A stretch of DNA of 64,000 nucleotides from Sphingomonadales bacterium (GTDB lineage: Bacteria > Pseudomonadota > Alphaproteobacteria > Sphingomonadales > Sphingomonadaceae), in the NCBI GenBank assembly GCA_016721875.1, contig JADKHG010000003.1, positions 124,001 to 188,000 of the forward strand, read 5' to 3'. Below are positions 34,039 to 40,945 of the stretch, in pieces. Under the pieces are notes generated by a model that saw nothing but the letters and a program-made list of their open reading frames with translations, had not been told where the DNA came from and did not search any database. The position numbers and the translations under genes were made by a program. Positions within the stretch are counted from its first letter, which is position 1. Every line of letters starts with the position of its first letter.

Positions 34039-34631
34039 ATTTTCATGCCAATTCGATTGAGCTTTTTGTTTTAAAGGCGGCTGCGATTCGATCTGATCTT
34101 GAAAGTGTTTCCGACGAAAAACATATATTTAAGGCAAAATCTGATCTTGAAAAGGCAACTGATGCGTTGATTGATGCTAATCTTGGCCAAGTCGATTTCG
34201 AGATTAGAGCATCCTCCATTCGCATGGCAGAATTTTATCAGATTTTCTATATGCTTGAGAATGATATTAGGTCGTTCGTCTCTGAAGTCCTACTCAATGC
34301 TTATCAAGAAAGTTGGTGGAAAGATCACGTTCCGGATGATGTTCAAAAGTATGCAAATGCGAATAAACGAAAAGAGAGCAAAGAAGGATTACCGCCGAGA
34401 TCCGATCAGCCAATTGACTACGTTACATTTGGGCACTTGGGCGAGATCGTCAAACAAAATTGGGACGTATTCGGCGGACTTTTCCCAAACTGCGAGATAG
34501 AGAGACTTGAGAAAGTTATATCACGACTCAATTTAGCGAGGGGGCCGATAGCCCATTGTGGATACTTGCCAGAAGACGAAGTGGTGAGGTTGAAGTTGGC
34601 AATTCGTGATTGGTATGCCCTCACTGAGTAA
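34035..34631 (+). CDS. Swt1-type HEPN domain protein, candidate ribonuclease
   Basis: 198-aa helical protein matching HEPN_Swt1: FYQIFYMLENDIRSFVSEVL, WWKDHVPDDVQKYA, PIDYVTFGHLGEIVKQNWDVF, and the last helix with the HEPN active-site motif R-x4-H (Arg169, His174 in ARGPIAHCG). The residue after Arg is Gly, not the usual Asn/Asp/His, so catalytic strength is uncertain. Overlaps the DUF5343 gene by ATGA. HEPN proteins in toxin-antitoxin and abortive-infection systems often cut RNA when activated. Low GC points to recent acquisition. Confidence 0.82.
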   Translation: MNFHANSIELFVLKAAAIRSDLESVSDEKHIFKAKSDLEKATDALIDANLGQVDFEIRASSIRMAEFYQIFYMLENDIRSFVSEVLLNAYQESWWKDHVPDDVQKYANANKRKESKEGLPPRSDQPIDYVTFGHLGEIVKQNWDVFGGLFPNCEIERLEKVISRLNLARGPIAHCGYLPEDEVVRLKLAIRDWYALTE

Positions 34632-34643
34632 CAGATTTCTGTG

Positions 34644-34670
34644 GAATTCTGGGGACACTATACTAATTAA
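34644..34670. repeat. Direct repeat, left copy, GGGGACA family
   Basis: 27-base element beginning GAATTCTGGGGAC and ending AATTAA, just downstream of the HEPN gene. A second copy, 22 of 27 bases identical by eye, is at 35570-35596 on the other side of the M15 peptidase gene. The motif is reminiscent of sequences beside REP-associated tyrosine transposases; no transposase gene is seen here. Confidence 0.6.
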
Positions 34671-34703
34671 CGTCCGCCGATGACGGGCAAGGTGCAAAGG
34701 GTA

Positions 34704-34772
34704 TAAAACGCGAAGATCACTTGCCGCCTCCAGCCTTGCTCCCAATTAAAAACCTTCGCGATCTTCGCGTTA
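34704..34772. repeat. Interspersed inverted repeat, TTTCACGCGAAG family (copy 2, short)
   Basis: Arms AACGCGAAGATC (34707 on) and GATCTTCGCGTT (ending 34771) enclose a ~45-base centre; the right arm also contains CTTCGCGATCTTCGCG. Similar arm sequence to 12509-12648 and 38772-38876. Lies between the direct repeat and the peptidase gene, where I see no other gene. Confidence 0.55.
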
Positions 34773-34915
34773 AATATTGGCCTTAAATGCGATGGCAACC
34801 CCCGGCTCTTATAACGTCCATGCGCGAACTAACGCCGAAGGCATCTTCCACCTTCCACACTTGAATATGACTATTTATGATAGAATATACGATCGATCGG
34901 ATTAGAAGTGTTAAA

Positions 34916-35557
34916 ATGATGCTAAGATATTTCCTACTTGCGCTAGCCCTGACGTCTACATCCGCGTTCGCCGAAGTAACTGAAGACATTGCTCCGCCGG
35001 AGTTTGTGAAATGGAGCACGAGTAGCATGGAACGCGCTCGCTTGGTGTCCGACTTTCATCGCTTCCTTGAAAAACAGAATGTAGTCGATGTAGTGCCTTA
35101 TTGGCAGTTGCTGATACCCGATGCACAATATGCCGATCAGCAATGTCCCATAGACACGTTCATCATTCCACCGCGCGAATTGTGGTCGAATGTCTTGCCG
35201 ACACTGCGATTTCTGCGCGAAAAAGTGGAACCAAAAGTTGGGCAGGTTAGGATCGTGTCCGGTTTTCGTTCTCCAGCATTCAATGCTTGTATCGGCGGGG
35301 CGAAGAAGAGTGCTCATATGAGCTTTTCGGCATTTGACATGATTCCGGTAAATCCTTCCCCTGTGGAGCCGATGTTTCAAACATTGTGCGCGTTATGGAA
35401 AAACACGAAGGCGGACGCAAAATTTGGCCTAGGTGCCTATTTCGATCCCACTACGCCCGAAGCAAATCCTGATGGTCGCTTTCACGTAGATACCATTGGC
35501 CAACGCACTTGGGGTTTCGACTACACATATAGAACTAGCTATTGCCTCCGGAAGTAA
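34916..35557 (+). CDS. Peptidase M15 family protein (D-Ala-D-Ala carboxypeptidase-like)
   Basis: 213-aa exported protein with a signal peptide (MMLRYFLLALALTSTSAFA) and an M15A-type metallopeptidase core: SGFRSPAFNACIGG ... SAHMSFSAFDM (zinc His and Asp) and a second metal site near RFHVDTIG. Likely acts on murein cross-links or stem peptides. Start at 34916 or 34919; an earlier frame start at 34877 precedes the signal. Flanked by direct repeats at 34644 and 35570 and AT-rich compared with neighbours, so it may have arrived as a cassette. Confidence 0.8.
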   Translation: MMLRYFLLALALTSTSAFAEVTEDIAPPEFVKWSTSSMERARLVSDFHRFLEKQNVVDVVPYWQLLIPDAQYADQQCPIDTFIIPPRELWSNVLPTLRFLREKVEPKVGQVRIVSGFRSPAFNACIGGAKKSAHMSFSAFDMIPVNPSPVEPMFQTLCALWKNTKADAKFGLGAYFDPTTPEANPDGRFHVDTIGQRTWGFDYTYRTSYCLRK

Positions 35558-35569
35558 ACAGCATAATGA

Positions 35570-35596
35570 GAATTCTGGGGACGCAATGCCAATTAA
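35570..35596. repeat. Direct repeat, right copy, GGGGACA family
   Basis: GAATTCTGGGGAC ... AATTAA, second copy of the 27-base element at 34644-34670, in the same orientation, 12 bases after the peptidase stop. Confidence 0.6.
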
Positions 35597-35643
35597 GACC
35601 CGCCTCTGGCGAGCGGGCCGTAGGCGATGCGGAGCATCAATTC

Positions 35644-35718
35644 GCAAAGGCACAAAGGCTTTCGTTCTGTCCTTCCGCCGCAGCCTCGAACCGCCCCGTT
35701 CGCGCCTTTGTGTCTTGC
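35644..35718. repeat. Inverted repeat, CACAAAGGC family
   Basis: Arms GCAAAGGCACAAAGGC and GCGCCTTTGTGTCTTGC around a ~43-base centre. Together with the preceding direct repeat it fills the gap 35558-35835, where no gene is seen. Confidence 0.55.
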
Positions 35719-35835
35719 TCACCGCAGGTGAGCGCCAATGCCCGCCTTCTTCACTCCCCCAACCTACCGTGACGCAAATCACAAAATCTCGGGCCCAATT
35801 CCGATAGGCGCATGACGCCTAAAGGAGAAAAGACC

Positions 35836-36205
35836 ATGACCCGACCCCTATTCCAAAAAACCCGCCATTGCCGCTGCGCTGGCCATTGCCTTCGCGCCAC
35901 TGCCGGCATTTGCCCAAACAGCGTCGAATACGGCATTGACCCAATATCAGGCGGACCAGATCCTGAATGGCGGGTGTTCGCTATCGGCAAAATATGCCTC
36001 CGACGCCGCCGTCCGCAGAGGCGAAGAGCGGGATATGTATCGTCGCTGGGCCAACAACATTCTGATCAGCCATATAACCATTCCCAGGCTGCAGAGCATG
36101 ATGGATATTGCCTATAAGCTTGGCGCGTCGGGCAACAGGGATGAAAGGGAAATCTCGGAATTTCAGGTGTGCATTCTCGAGACCAAAATGAAATATATCA
36201 ACTGA
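35836..36205 (+). pseudogene. Small secreted protein, frameshifted in the signal peptide
   Basis: AGGAG lies nine bases before ATG 35836, but the frame MTRPLFQKTRH leaves the coding frame at the CCAAAAAA run (35853-35860). Removing one base gives MTRPLFKKPAIAAALAIAF with cleavage at AFAQ and a mature ~89-residue helical protein (ALTQYQADQILNGGCSLSAKYASDAA ... one further Cys, CILET). No family recognised. Good codon use and a proper ribosome binding site suggest a sequencing indel rather than decay. Confidence 0.65.
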
Positions 36206-36252
36206 ACCAGCGGCGGGGGCGCTTCTTGCATTACGGCGGGGCCCGCAAAGCC

Positions 36253-36280
36253 GGGGGCACCTAACAAGATGCCCCCTTCT
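36253..36280 (+). terminator. Likely terminator after the small secreted protein
   Basis: GGGGGCA and TGCCCCC form a seven-base-pair stem with a ten-base loop followed by TTCTT. The T-run is weak. Between 36206 and 36500 nothing else is recognisable. Confidence 0.5.
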
Positions 36281-36500
36281 TGCTGCCCTTCAATCCGATC
36301 ATCAACGGTGCAGCGGTTTTCTGACCAGAGCTACCGCCAATAATCTCCCCTTAACATTCCATCATAGCCGCCGCCTTTCAGGCAGCAGCGTTTGAAATCT
36401 CCTCCCCGAACCACAGGGACAGGGATCATTGCGGCCGAGTTTTTCGACCAGATCAACCTCCCCGCCCCTTATCGTCCGGTAGCCGCGCTTGACTTGCGTC

Positions 36501-36578
36501 TCACTGGGGAAGCCCCGGCGGCGTTTGGATGTGCGTTCGAAAGCAGGGGCTGTTTTCGTACTTCTGATATTTGGTCAT
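36501..36578 (-). CDS. 25-aa micro-ORF with consensus ribosome binding site
   Basis: ATG at 36578 is preceded by AAAGGAGG with six-base spacing, the best ribosome binding site seen in this window. It encodes MTKYQKYENSPCFRTHIQTP followed by five residues, hydrophilic with one cysteine. It begins 40 bases after the stop of the 133-aa gene on the same strand, so they are likely one transcript. Could be a real microprotein or the remnant N-terminus of a longer gene. Function unknown. Confidence 0.5.
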   Translation of the reverse strand: MTKYQKYENSPCFRTHIQTPPGLPQ

Positions 36579-36618
36579 GATAGCCTCCTTTGTTTGCTGG
36601 CCTTTTGGTTGCTGGCGT

Positions 36619-37020
36619 TCAGTGCCAGATAGTTGGCGTGTGGACTGCGGGCTTTGCCACGACCTGATAGCGATCGCTGTAAAGCAGCTGCCCCGGATCG
36701 CGGGTGGTGATGTGCGCAATTGCAACTCCATAATCCCTGAGAATAGCCGCCATCAGATGCGCGTTGCGCAACATGTCCCGCGCATCGGCACGGAACCAGC
36801 AAATGCCCACCTCAATGTTGCGCTTGCGTGATCGCACCGCAAAGCGGTTATCATCAGGCGCAGGCAGATGGTCGTTGAACCAATCAAGCAACTCGCGCAG
36901 CGGCAGATAGAAATGCTCTGGCGTGCTGCTGTCATACACAACATCTAGTGCGGCTTGGAATATGCCGCAATTGCCCCTGCGGCGGTCGAGCCACCGGGGC
37001 GATACAAACCGGATATACAT
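36619..37020 (-). CDS. Hypothetical 133-aa protein
   Basis: Starts at ATG 37020 (MYIRFVSPRWLDRRRGNCGIF) with GAAGG six bases upstream; an earlier ATG at 37035 lacks one. Soluble, mixed alpha/beta, with many aromatic and basic residues (YLPLRELLDWFNDHLPAPDD, FRADARDMLRNAHLMAAILRDYG). No family recognised. Similar length proteins occur singly in sphingomonad genomes, but I cannot name a role. Sits in the repeat-rich accessory stretch. Confidence 0.62.
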   Translation of the reverse strand: MYIRFVSPRWLDRRRGNCGIFQAALDVVYDSSTPEHFYLPLRELLDWFNDHLPAPDDNRFAVRSRKRNIEVGICWFRADARDMLRNAHLMAAILRDYGVAIAHITTRDPGQLLYSDRYQVVAKPAVHTPTIWH

Positions 37021-37400
37021 AATATACCTTCGCACGCGCTGCCCCGTTCAGGGCCGCACGCTTCAAATCTGTAATGTCGGAAGCCGCCAGCCGGTCAGGC
37101 TGCGGATCGAAGCAGGGGCGTCCGCCCCGTCAGAAGGAAGGCGGAGGCGCGAATGTTGCAATGAAAAACATGGCAAGGCCTCTCTTCAGTTAATTGGAGC
37201 GCAGCCATTAGAGAAAGATCAGGACGCTGTAAAGAGGATGCGCTAGGTCGGCGTTCCGGGTGCACGCGGGTAGCATGTCCCCGTTTTGCTCAACCTACCG
37301 GGCCCAATTACGGTGCTGGAATTACGGCGCCATTTTACCAATTAAACCACTAGCGCAACTCCACACCGCCAGCCACGCCGCTAACACCAACCTATCCCCA
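37021..37400. other. Gene-free stretch with repeat fragment and hairpin
   Basis: No credible gene. It holds a fragment CGCGGGTAGCATGTCCCC (37265-37282) that recurs inside the palindrome at 38705-38747, and a GGTGC/GCGCC hairpin at 37312-37331. The minus strand of 37330-37365 resembles a tRNA D-arm, but no cloverleaf forms. Confidence 0.5.
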
Positions 37401-37907
37401 TCACCGCACACCCTGCCCATCCAACGCCTCGATCAGCGCCATGGCATGGCTGGCATTGGGATCAACGCGCAAGCGGGTGCCGTCGGTGAAACTGATCGTC
37501 ACCGGGCCGAGCAGCGATTTTTCCATCGACACCACATCGGCGAACCGGCGGCTGATCTCTGCCCCGCCGGCGCGCCATACCATCTGGTCCCCGCGCCAGC
37601 GCAAGGCAGTGCGCCGCACCTGCCAGCCCTGCCAGATCACAATCATGGTGCCGGCACCAAAGGCGAGGATGAGCCAGAATAATATCTGCATCTGTTGCGC
37701 CCCGTCCGCGCGGTTTGAGCCGACAAAGAGCCAGATATAAGCCATCAACGCGGTGAGGCCTGCGCCCAGCCACACGCCGACGCCATACATCGGCCCCGGC
37801 TTCACCACCCGCCAGCCGCGCACATCGGGTGCGTCGCGCATGGCCAAATGGCCAAGCAGATGCACAGCCACCGCCGAAACCCACGAAATGATCAAATAGC
37901 GCATCAT
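37401..37907 (-). CDS. Hypothetical membrane protein with PH-like domain
   Basis: 168-aa protein with three to four N-terminal helices (about 3-22, 42-65, 73-93) followed by a short beta domain (residues ~100-165: TALRWRGDQMVWRAGGAEISRRFADV, LGPVTISFTDGTRLRVDPNA) that looks like a PH-fold membrane-associated domain. ATG pair with AGGGA upstream. Function unknown. Confidence 0.68.
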   Translation of the reverse strand: MMRYLIISWVSAVAVHLLGHLAMRDAPDVRGWRVVKPGPMYGVGVWLGAGLTALMAYIWLFVGSNRADGAQQMQILFWLILAFGAGTMIVIWQGWQVRRTALRWRGDQMVWRAGGAEISRRFADVVSMEKSLLGPVTISFTDGTRLRVDPNASHAMALIEALDGQGVR

Positions 37908-37932
37908 TCCCTGTCCCCCTTAATCCCGCGCC

Positions 37933-38651
37933 TCACTCTACCGCCATCAACTGGCTCGGAAAGGGCTGCACCAGCTTTCGGGCCTCCTCCCAATCGGCGG
38001 TTAGCCATGCGGCATAGTTCTCCGGATGCAGGATCACCGGCATCGCCTTTGGATGCAGCGGGGCGACCAGCGGGTTGGGTTCGCAGGTGAGGAAGGCGAA
38101 GACCTTTTCTTGATCATCTGCGGCCAATCCGTTCGTGTCGAGCGAAGTCGAGACACCGGTAAGATCAAGCTGGCCTTCGCCGCCTCTCGACTGCGCTCGA
38201 GGCGAACGGTGGGGGAGGAATAACGCCACACCCCTGCAAAGGCAGCCAGTGGCTGGTCGCTGATGCTAAACCAATGTTCCTCGCGGCCAGCACCCATCTT
38301 TGGTTCGGCAAAGCGGGTGAAGGGGACGAGGCAGCGTTGTTCCGGCCGCGTCAGCATCCCGCGCCAGAAGGGGCTATCGAGATTGCGGACATTGGTGACA
38401 TGCTTGGTCACCACAGACCCTGCGCGCTTGCCCGGCAGGCTGAGCGGCACGCCCCAGCGCATAATATCCGCCACCGCGCCGCCATCCGCCACGCTATCCC
38501 GCACCACCGCCGCCTCGCGCTTCGGCCAGACATCCTCGTCCAGCTCCGCCAGTTCGGGCGGCAGCGGCACGTTCAGGCTCCACGAAATATATTCGCGCCA
38601 TGTCTGCAGCTCTTTCTGGATTTCAGGATGGTTGGCGTAGTGGTTGCACAT
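37933..38651 (-). pseudogene. SOS response-associated peptidase (SRAP/YedK) gene interrupted by a palindromic repeat
   Basis: Start ATG 38651 gives MCNHYANHPEIQKELQTW with the catalytic Cys2, and continues with the SRAP core to FAGVWRYSS. The frame is then lost in a repeat (38129-38210). In another frame the rest resumes: KVFAFLTCEPNPLVAPLHPK, MPVILHPENYAAWL, to 37933. SRAP proteins crosslink to abasic sites in single-stranded DNA. The inserted repeat and frameshift would remove the C-terminal third, so the gene is probably inactive, unless assembly error added the frame change. Confidence 0.82.
38129..38210. repeat. REP-like inverted repeat inside the SRAP gene
   Basis: About 82 bases: arms CCGTTCGTGTCGAGCGAAG and the inverse ending CGAACGG, each arm itself holding a TCGAGCG(A/C)AGTCGA palindrome. 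Similar GTCGAGCGAAGTCGAGAC elements are widespread in sphingomonads. It interrupts SRAP between GVWRYSS and the KVFAFLTCEPN strand. Confidence 0.85.
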
Positions 38652-38704
38652 GGCCCGGCCAGAATGCGCAAAGCGGCAAGGCGGGTCAACCTCGTATAGG
38701 GAGA

Positions 38705-38747
38705 GGGCAAGAAGGGGACACGCGGGTAGCATGTCCCCTTCTTGCCC
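38705..38747. repeat. Perfect 16-bp palindrome hairpin, GGGGACA family
   Basis: Arms GGGCAAGAAGGGGACA (38705-38720) and TGTCCCCTTCTTGCCC (38732-38747) are exactly complementary around the 11-base loop CGCGGGTAGCA. Lies 54 bases upstream of the SRAP start, in its leader, and shares the loop motif with 37265-37282. Confidence 0.8.
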
Positions 38748-38771
38748 AGTCACATCCTCGCCGGCCCAGAT

Positions 38772-38876
38772 CGTTTCACGCGAAGACCGCTAAGATACAA
38801 AAGAGGTTGGCGGGTGACCGAAAGCGGGCGGTTTCAACTGCCCTCTTCAAAATCTTTGCGGCCTTCGCGTGAAACG
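38772..38876. repeat. Interspersed inverted repeat, TTTCACGCGAAG family (copy 3)
   Basis: Arms CGTTTCACGCGAAG (38772 on) and CTTCGCGTGAAACG (ending 38876) with secondary arms AAGAT/ATCTT and AAAGAG/CTCTT, about 105 bases. Third copy of the family at 12509-12648. Confidence 0.75.
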
Positions 38877-38966
38877 AAAATTCTCTCTCCGGTGGCGACA
38901 ATTTGCCTAACCCCCAAAATCTGCGACCGAAACCAACCCTTAACCCTGCCCTGTCATGGTCGTCGC

Positions 38967-39242
38967 ATGGCCCGCGATTCCTTTGCAAAAACTGCAGCGC
39001 CCCTTGTCGTCCTGACCTTTTTGGGGATCTACAACCTTCCTCCTGTGACGCAGCAGGAACAGGAAGCGGCTATCGTCAGGGAAGCAGAGGCGAAAGAGAT
39101 CGAACAGTCGGTCTATTACGCAGGGTGCAATGAGGTTCGCGCCCAAGGGCTTGATCCGCTCTATCGCGGCGACCCCGGCTATCGCGAAGGCATGGATGGC
39201 GACGGAGATGGCGTCGCATGCGAACCCTATTACGGGGATTGA
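38967..39242 (+). CDS. Excalibur calcium-binding domain protein
   Basis: 91-aa protein with an N-terminal helix/signal-type segment (APLVVLTFLGIYNL) and a C-terminal excalibur domain: YYAGCNEVRAQGLDPLYRGD and GMDGDGDGVACEPY, with the D-x-D-x-D-G-x2-C-E calcium loop and paired cysteines. Start at ATG 38967 (MARDSFAKTA). Likely extracytoplasmic. It is followed by DUF1294 29 bases on. Confidence 0.85.
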   Translation: MARDSFAKTAAPLVVLTFLGIYNLPPVTQQEQEAAIVREAEAKEIEQSVYYAGCNEVRAQGLDPLYRGDPGYREGMDGDGDGVACEPYYGD

Positions 39243-39271
39243 AACCGGTTAAACGAAGACGCCCGACGACA

Positions 39272-39568
39272 ATGGACCCGATAGCATTACTCACCCTACC
39301 CAACGCCATAATGGCGCTGCTGATCCTGAACCTGTGGACCTTCATGCTGTTCGGAATAGACAAAATCCGTGCCGAAGAGGGCAGCTGGCGAATATCGGAA
39401 GACACTTTGCTGGCCTGGGCGATATTCGGCGGAACGATCGGCGCCTATGCAGGGCGCGCATTTTTCCGCCACAAAACGCGCAAACAGCCCTTTTCCAGCA
39501 ACCTGCATCAGACCGCCATTTGCCAACTGTTCATCGCCGCCTTCGCCAGCGGCTGGTTCTTGGTCTAG
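39272..39568 (+). CDS. DUF1294 family membrane protein
   Basis: 98 aa with two or three helices (about 7-28, 44-60, 80-97). The family pattern is clear: FGIDKIRAEEGSWRISEDTLL, GGTIGAYAGRAFFRHKTRK. Start at 39272 (MDPIALLTL) in preference to an upstream frame beginning inside the previous gene. Role unknown; in other proteins the domain is fused to cold-shock domains. Confidence 0.87.
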   Translation: MDPIALLTLPNAIMALLILNLWTFMLFGIDKIRAEEGSWRISEDTLLAWAIFGGTIGAYAGRAFFRHKTRKQPFSSNLHQTAICQLFIAAFASGWFLV

Positions 39569-39606
39569 AGCCGACCCAAGCCTCGCCTCGCGTCGGCTAT
39601 TCCCGC

Positions 39607-40023
39607 CTACCGGGCGAAAAACAATTTCTGCTTATCTTCGGCGCCGTTCATGCCAAAGTTCACTAAGACGCAATGCTCGCCTGAAGCCCTGACAAAGGCT
39701 GTCAGGTCTGGCCCGGACTTCGACTTGAGCAAGCTGGCGACATGGGCTCTGGCGTCGGCAATGTCCTTGGTCACGCGTTCGGCACTGTAATTCATTAAAG
39801 CGCCCTGATTTAGTGCCTTGGTTTGCAACTGCTTGACCGCGGGTTTAAGAATGTCCGCCTCCGCCGGTTTGCCTGAGTCAATGCGGCCTTGGACCTGCTC
39901 CTGCATATAGGCCGCGCACATTGTATAATTGTCATAACGGATATGTGACGGCTCCGCTGCCATGGCCGAGGATCCGAACAGCGCGGTCGCGACGACCGCG
40001 GACATGAAAACTCGAACGCGCAT
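39607..40023 (-). CDS. Hypothetical secreted protein (138 aa)
   Basis: ATG 40023 with AGGAGG six bases upstream. Signal peptide MRVRVFMSAVVATALFGSSA with AMA cleavage, then a mostly helical domain with two cysteines (MCAAYMQEQ and EHCVLVNFG) that may form a disulfide. Convergent with DUF1294. No family recognised. Confidence 0.75.
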   Translation of the reverse strand: MRVRVFMSAVVATALFGSSAMAAEPSHIRYDNYTMCAAYMQEQVQGRIDSGKPAEADILKPAVKQLQTKALNQGALMNYSAERVTKDIADARAHVASLLKSKSGPDLTAFVRASGEHCVLVNFGMNGAEDKQKLFFAR

Positions 40024-40171
40024 TTCATCCTCCTGCCAAATCCTACAGCCTGGAGCATCTGATAATGTCCCGAGCCAATTTCCGAACTTCCCCAATAGTG
40101 TCGGTTTTCAGCATATCGAGGGACGGGTTGCAAGGTCTGGGGTTGCGCCATCCCCCCTATCCCCCGCCGCC

Positions 40172-40348
40172 ATGTCCGCCTATGCCCAGCCTATGGCTGA
40201 TCTCTATCTCAAAGCACTTGAATCCGAACGCCGCAGCCTGTGGGCGAGCGCGCGGTTGAAGGGGTTGCCCAAGGATTCGCCTGAACGGATGCGGATTACC
40301 CAGATCGATGCCGATATCGCTGCGCACAGGGCAAAAGCAAAACCGTGA
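40172..40348 (+). CDS. Hypothetical 58-aa protein
   Basis: Highly helical, charged 58-aa protein (KALESERRSLWASARLKGLP) from ATG 40172. The TGA overlaps the GTG start of the DUF952 gene, which is the main evidence that it is translated; no ribosome binding site is seen. Could be spurious. Confidence 0.45.
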   Translation: MSAYAQPMADLYLKALESERRSLWASARLKGLPKDSPERMRITQIDADIAAHRAKAKP

Positions 40349-40677
40349 ACGACACAGCCCACCCCGCCACCGCCTATAAAATCCTGACCGCCGACCAATG
40401 GGCGCAGTTTCAGGCGGACGGGGTGTTCCACGGCGCGCCGGTCGATCTGGCTGATGGCTATATCCACCTGTCCGCCGCCGAGCAGGTGCAAGGCACGCTC
40501 GACAAGCATTTTGCCGGACAAAGCGGCCTGGTGATCGCCGAAATTGACCTGGCGTTATTAGGCGACACGGTGAAGTGGGAGGTATCGCGCGGCGGCGCTC
40601 TGTTCCCCCATATCTATGGCCCATTGCCAATGGCGGCGGTGTTGAGGGTGACGGATAGCACTCCTTCTTTCCGTTAG
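40345..40677 (+). CDS. DUF952 domain protein
   Basis: 110-aa protein, GTG start overlapping the preceding stop. Family core: AYKILTADQWAQFQADGVFHG, VDLADGYIHLSAAEQVQGTL, and the C-terminal LFPHIYGPLPMAAVL. Conserved small protein of unknown function, related in fold to ADP-ribosyltransferase-like or RNA 2'-phosphotransferase families according to some analyses (from memory, unverified). Confidence 0.85.
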   Translation: MNDTAHPATAYKILTADQWAQFQADGVFHGAPVDLADGYIHLSAAEQVQGTLDKHFAGQSGLVIAEIDLALLGDTVKWEVSRGGALFPHIYGPLPMAAVLRVTDSTPSFR

Positions 40678-40945
40678 GGGGGAGAGACAAGACTTGGCGC
40701 CGAAGCTTTGGCGAAAGCGTTCAGTCTCAGCGGAGAGGGATTGTGACGGTGAGGTTAACGCATGACTTTTCCCCTCTTCACTTCGCGGATTGCCGAAGGC
40801 CACCGAAATTGAACGACTATTCCCAATGAGTTTGGTTATGCCGGGCCTCGACAAGTTCAGCACGAGCGGATTTGTTGGCAGTCCACTCAAATCCAGCAGT
40901 CACCCACCCCTCGACGTCGCGCTTTGGCGCTGTTAGGGGCGGCGT

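Noticed and set aside
37309..37368. tRNA-like D-arm sequence (minus strand GGTTTAATTGGTAAAATGG)
   Set aside because: No anticodon stem or acceptor pairing could be formed on either strand, so it is at most a fragment.
40834..40865. Single arm of a CTGAGC/TCGAC palindrome family
   Set aside because: Only one arm is present, so no hairpin element can be claimed.
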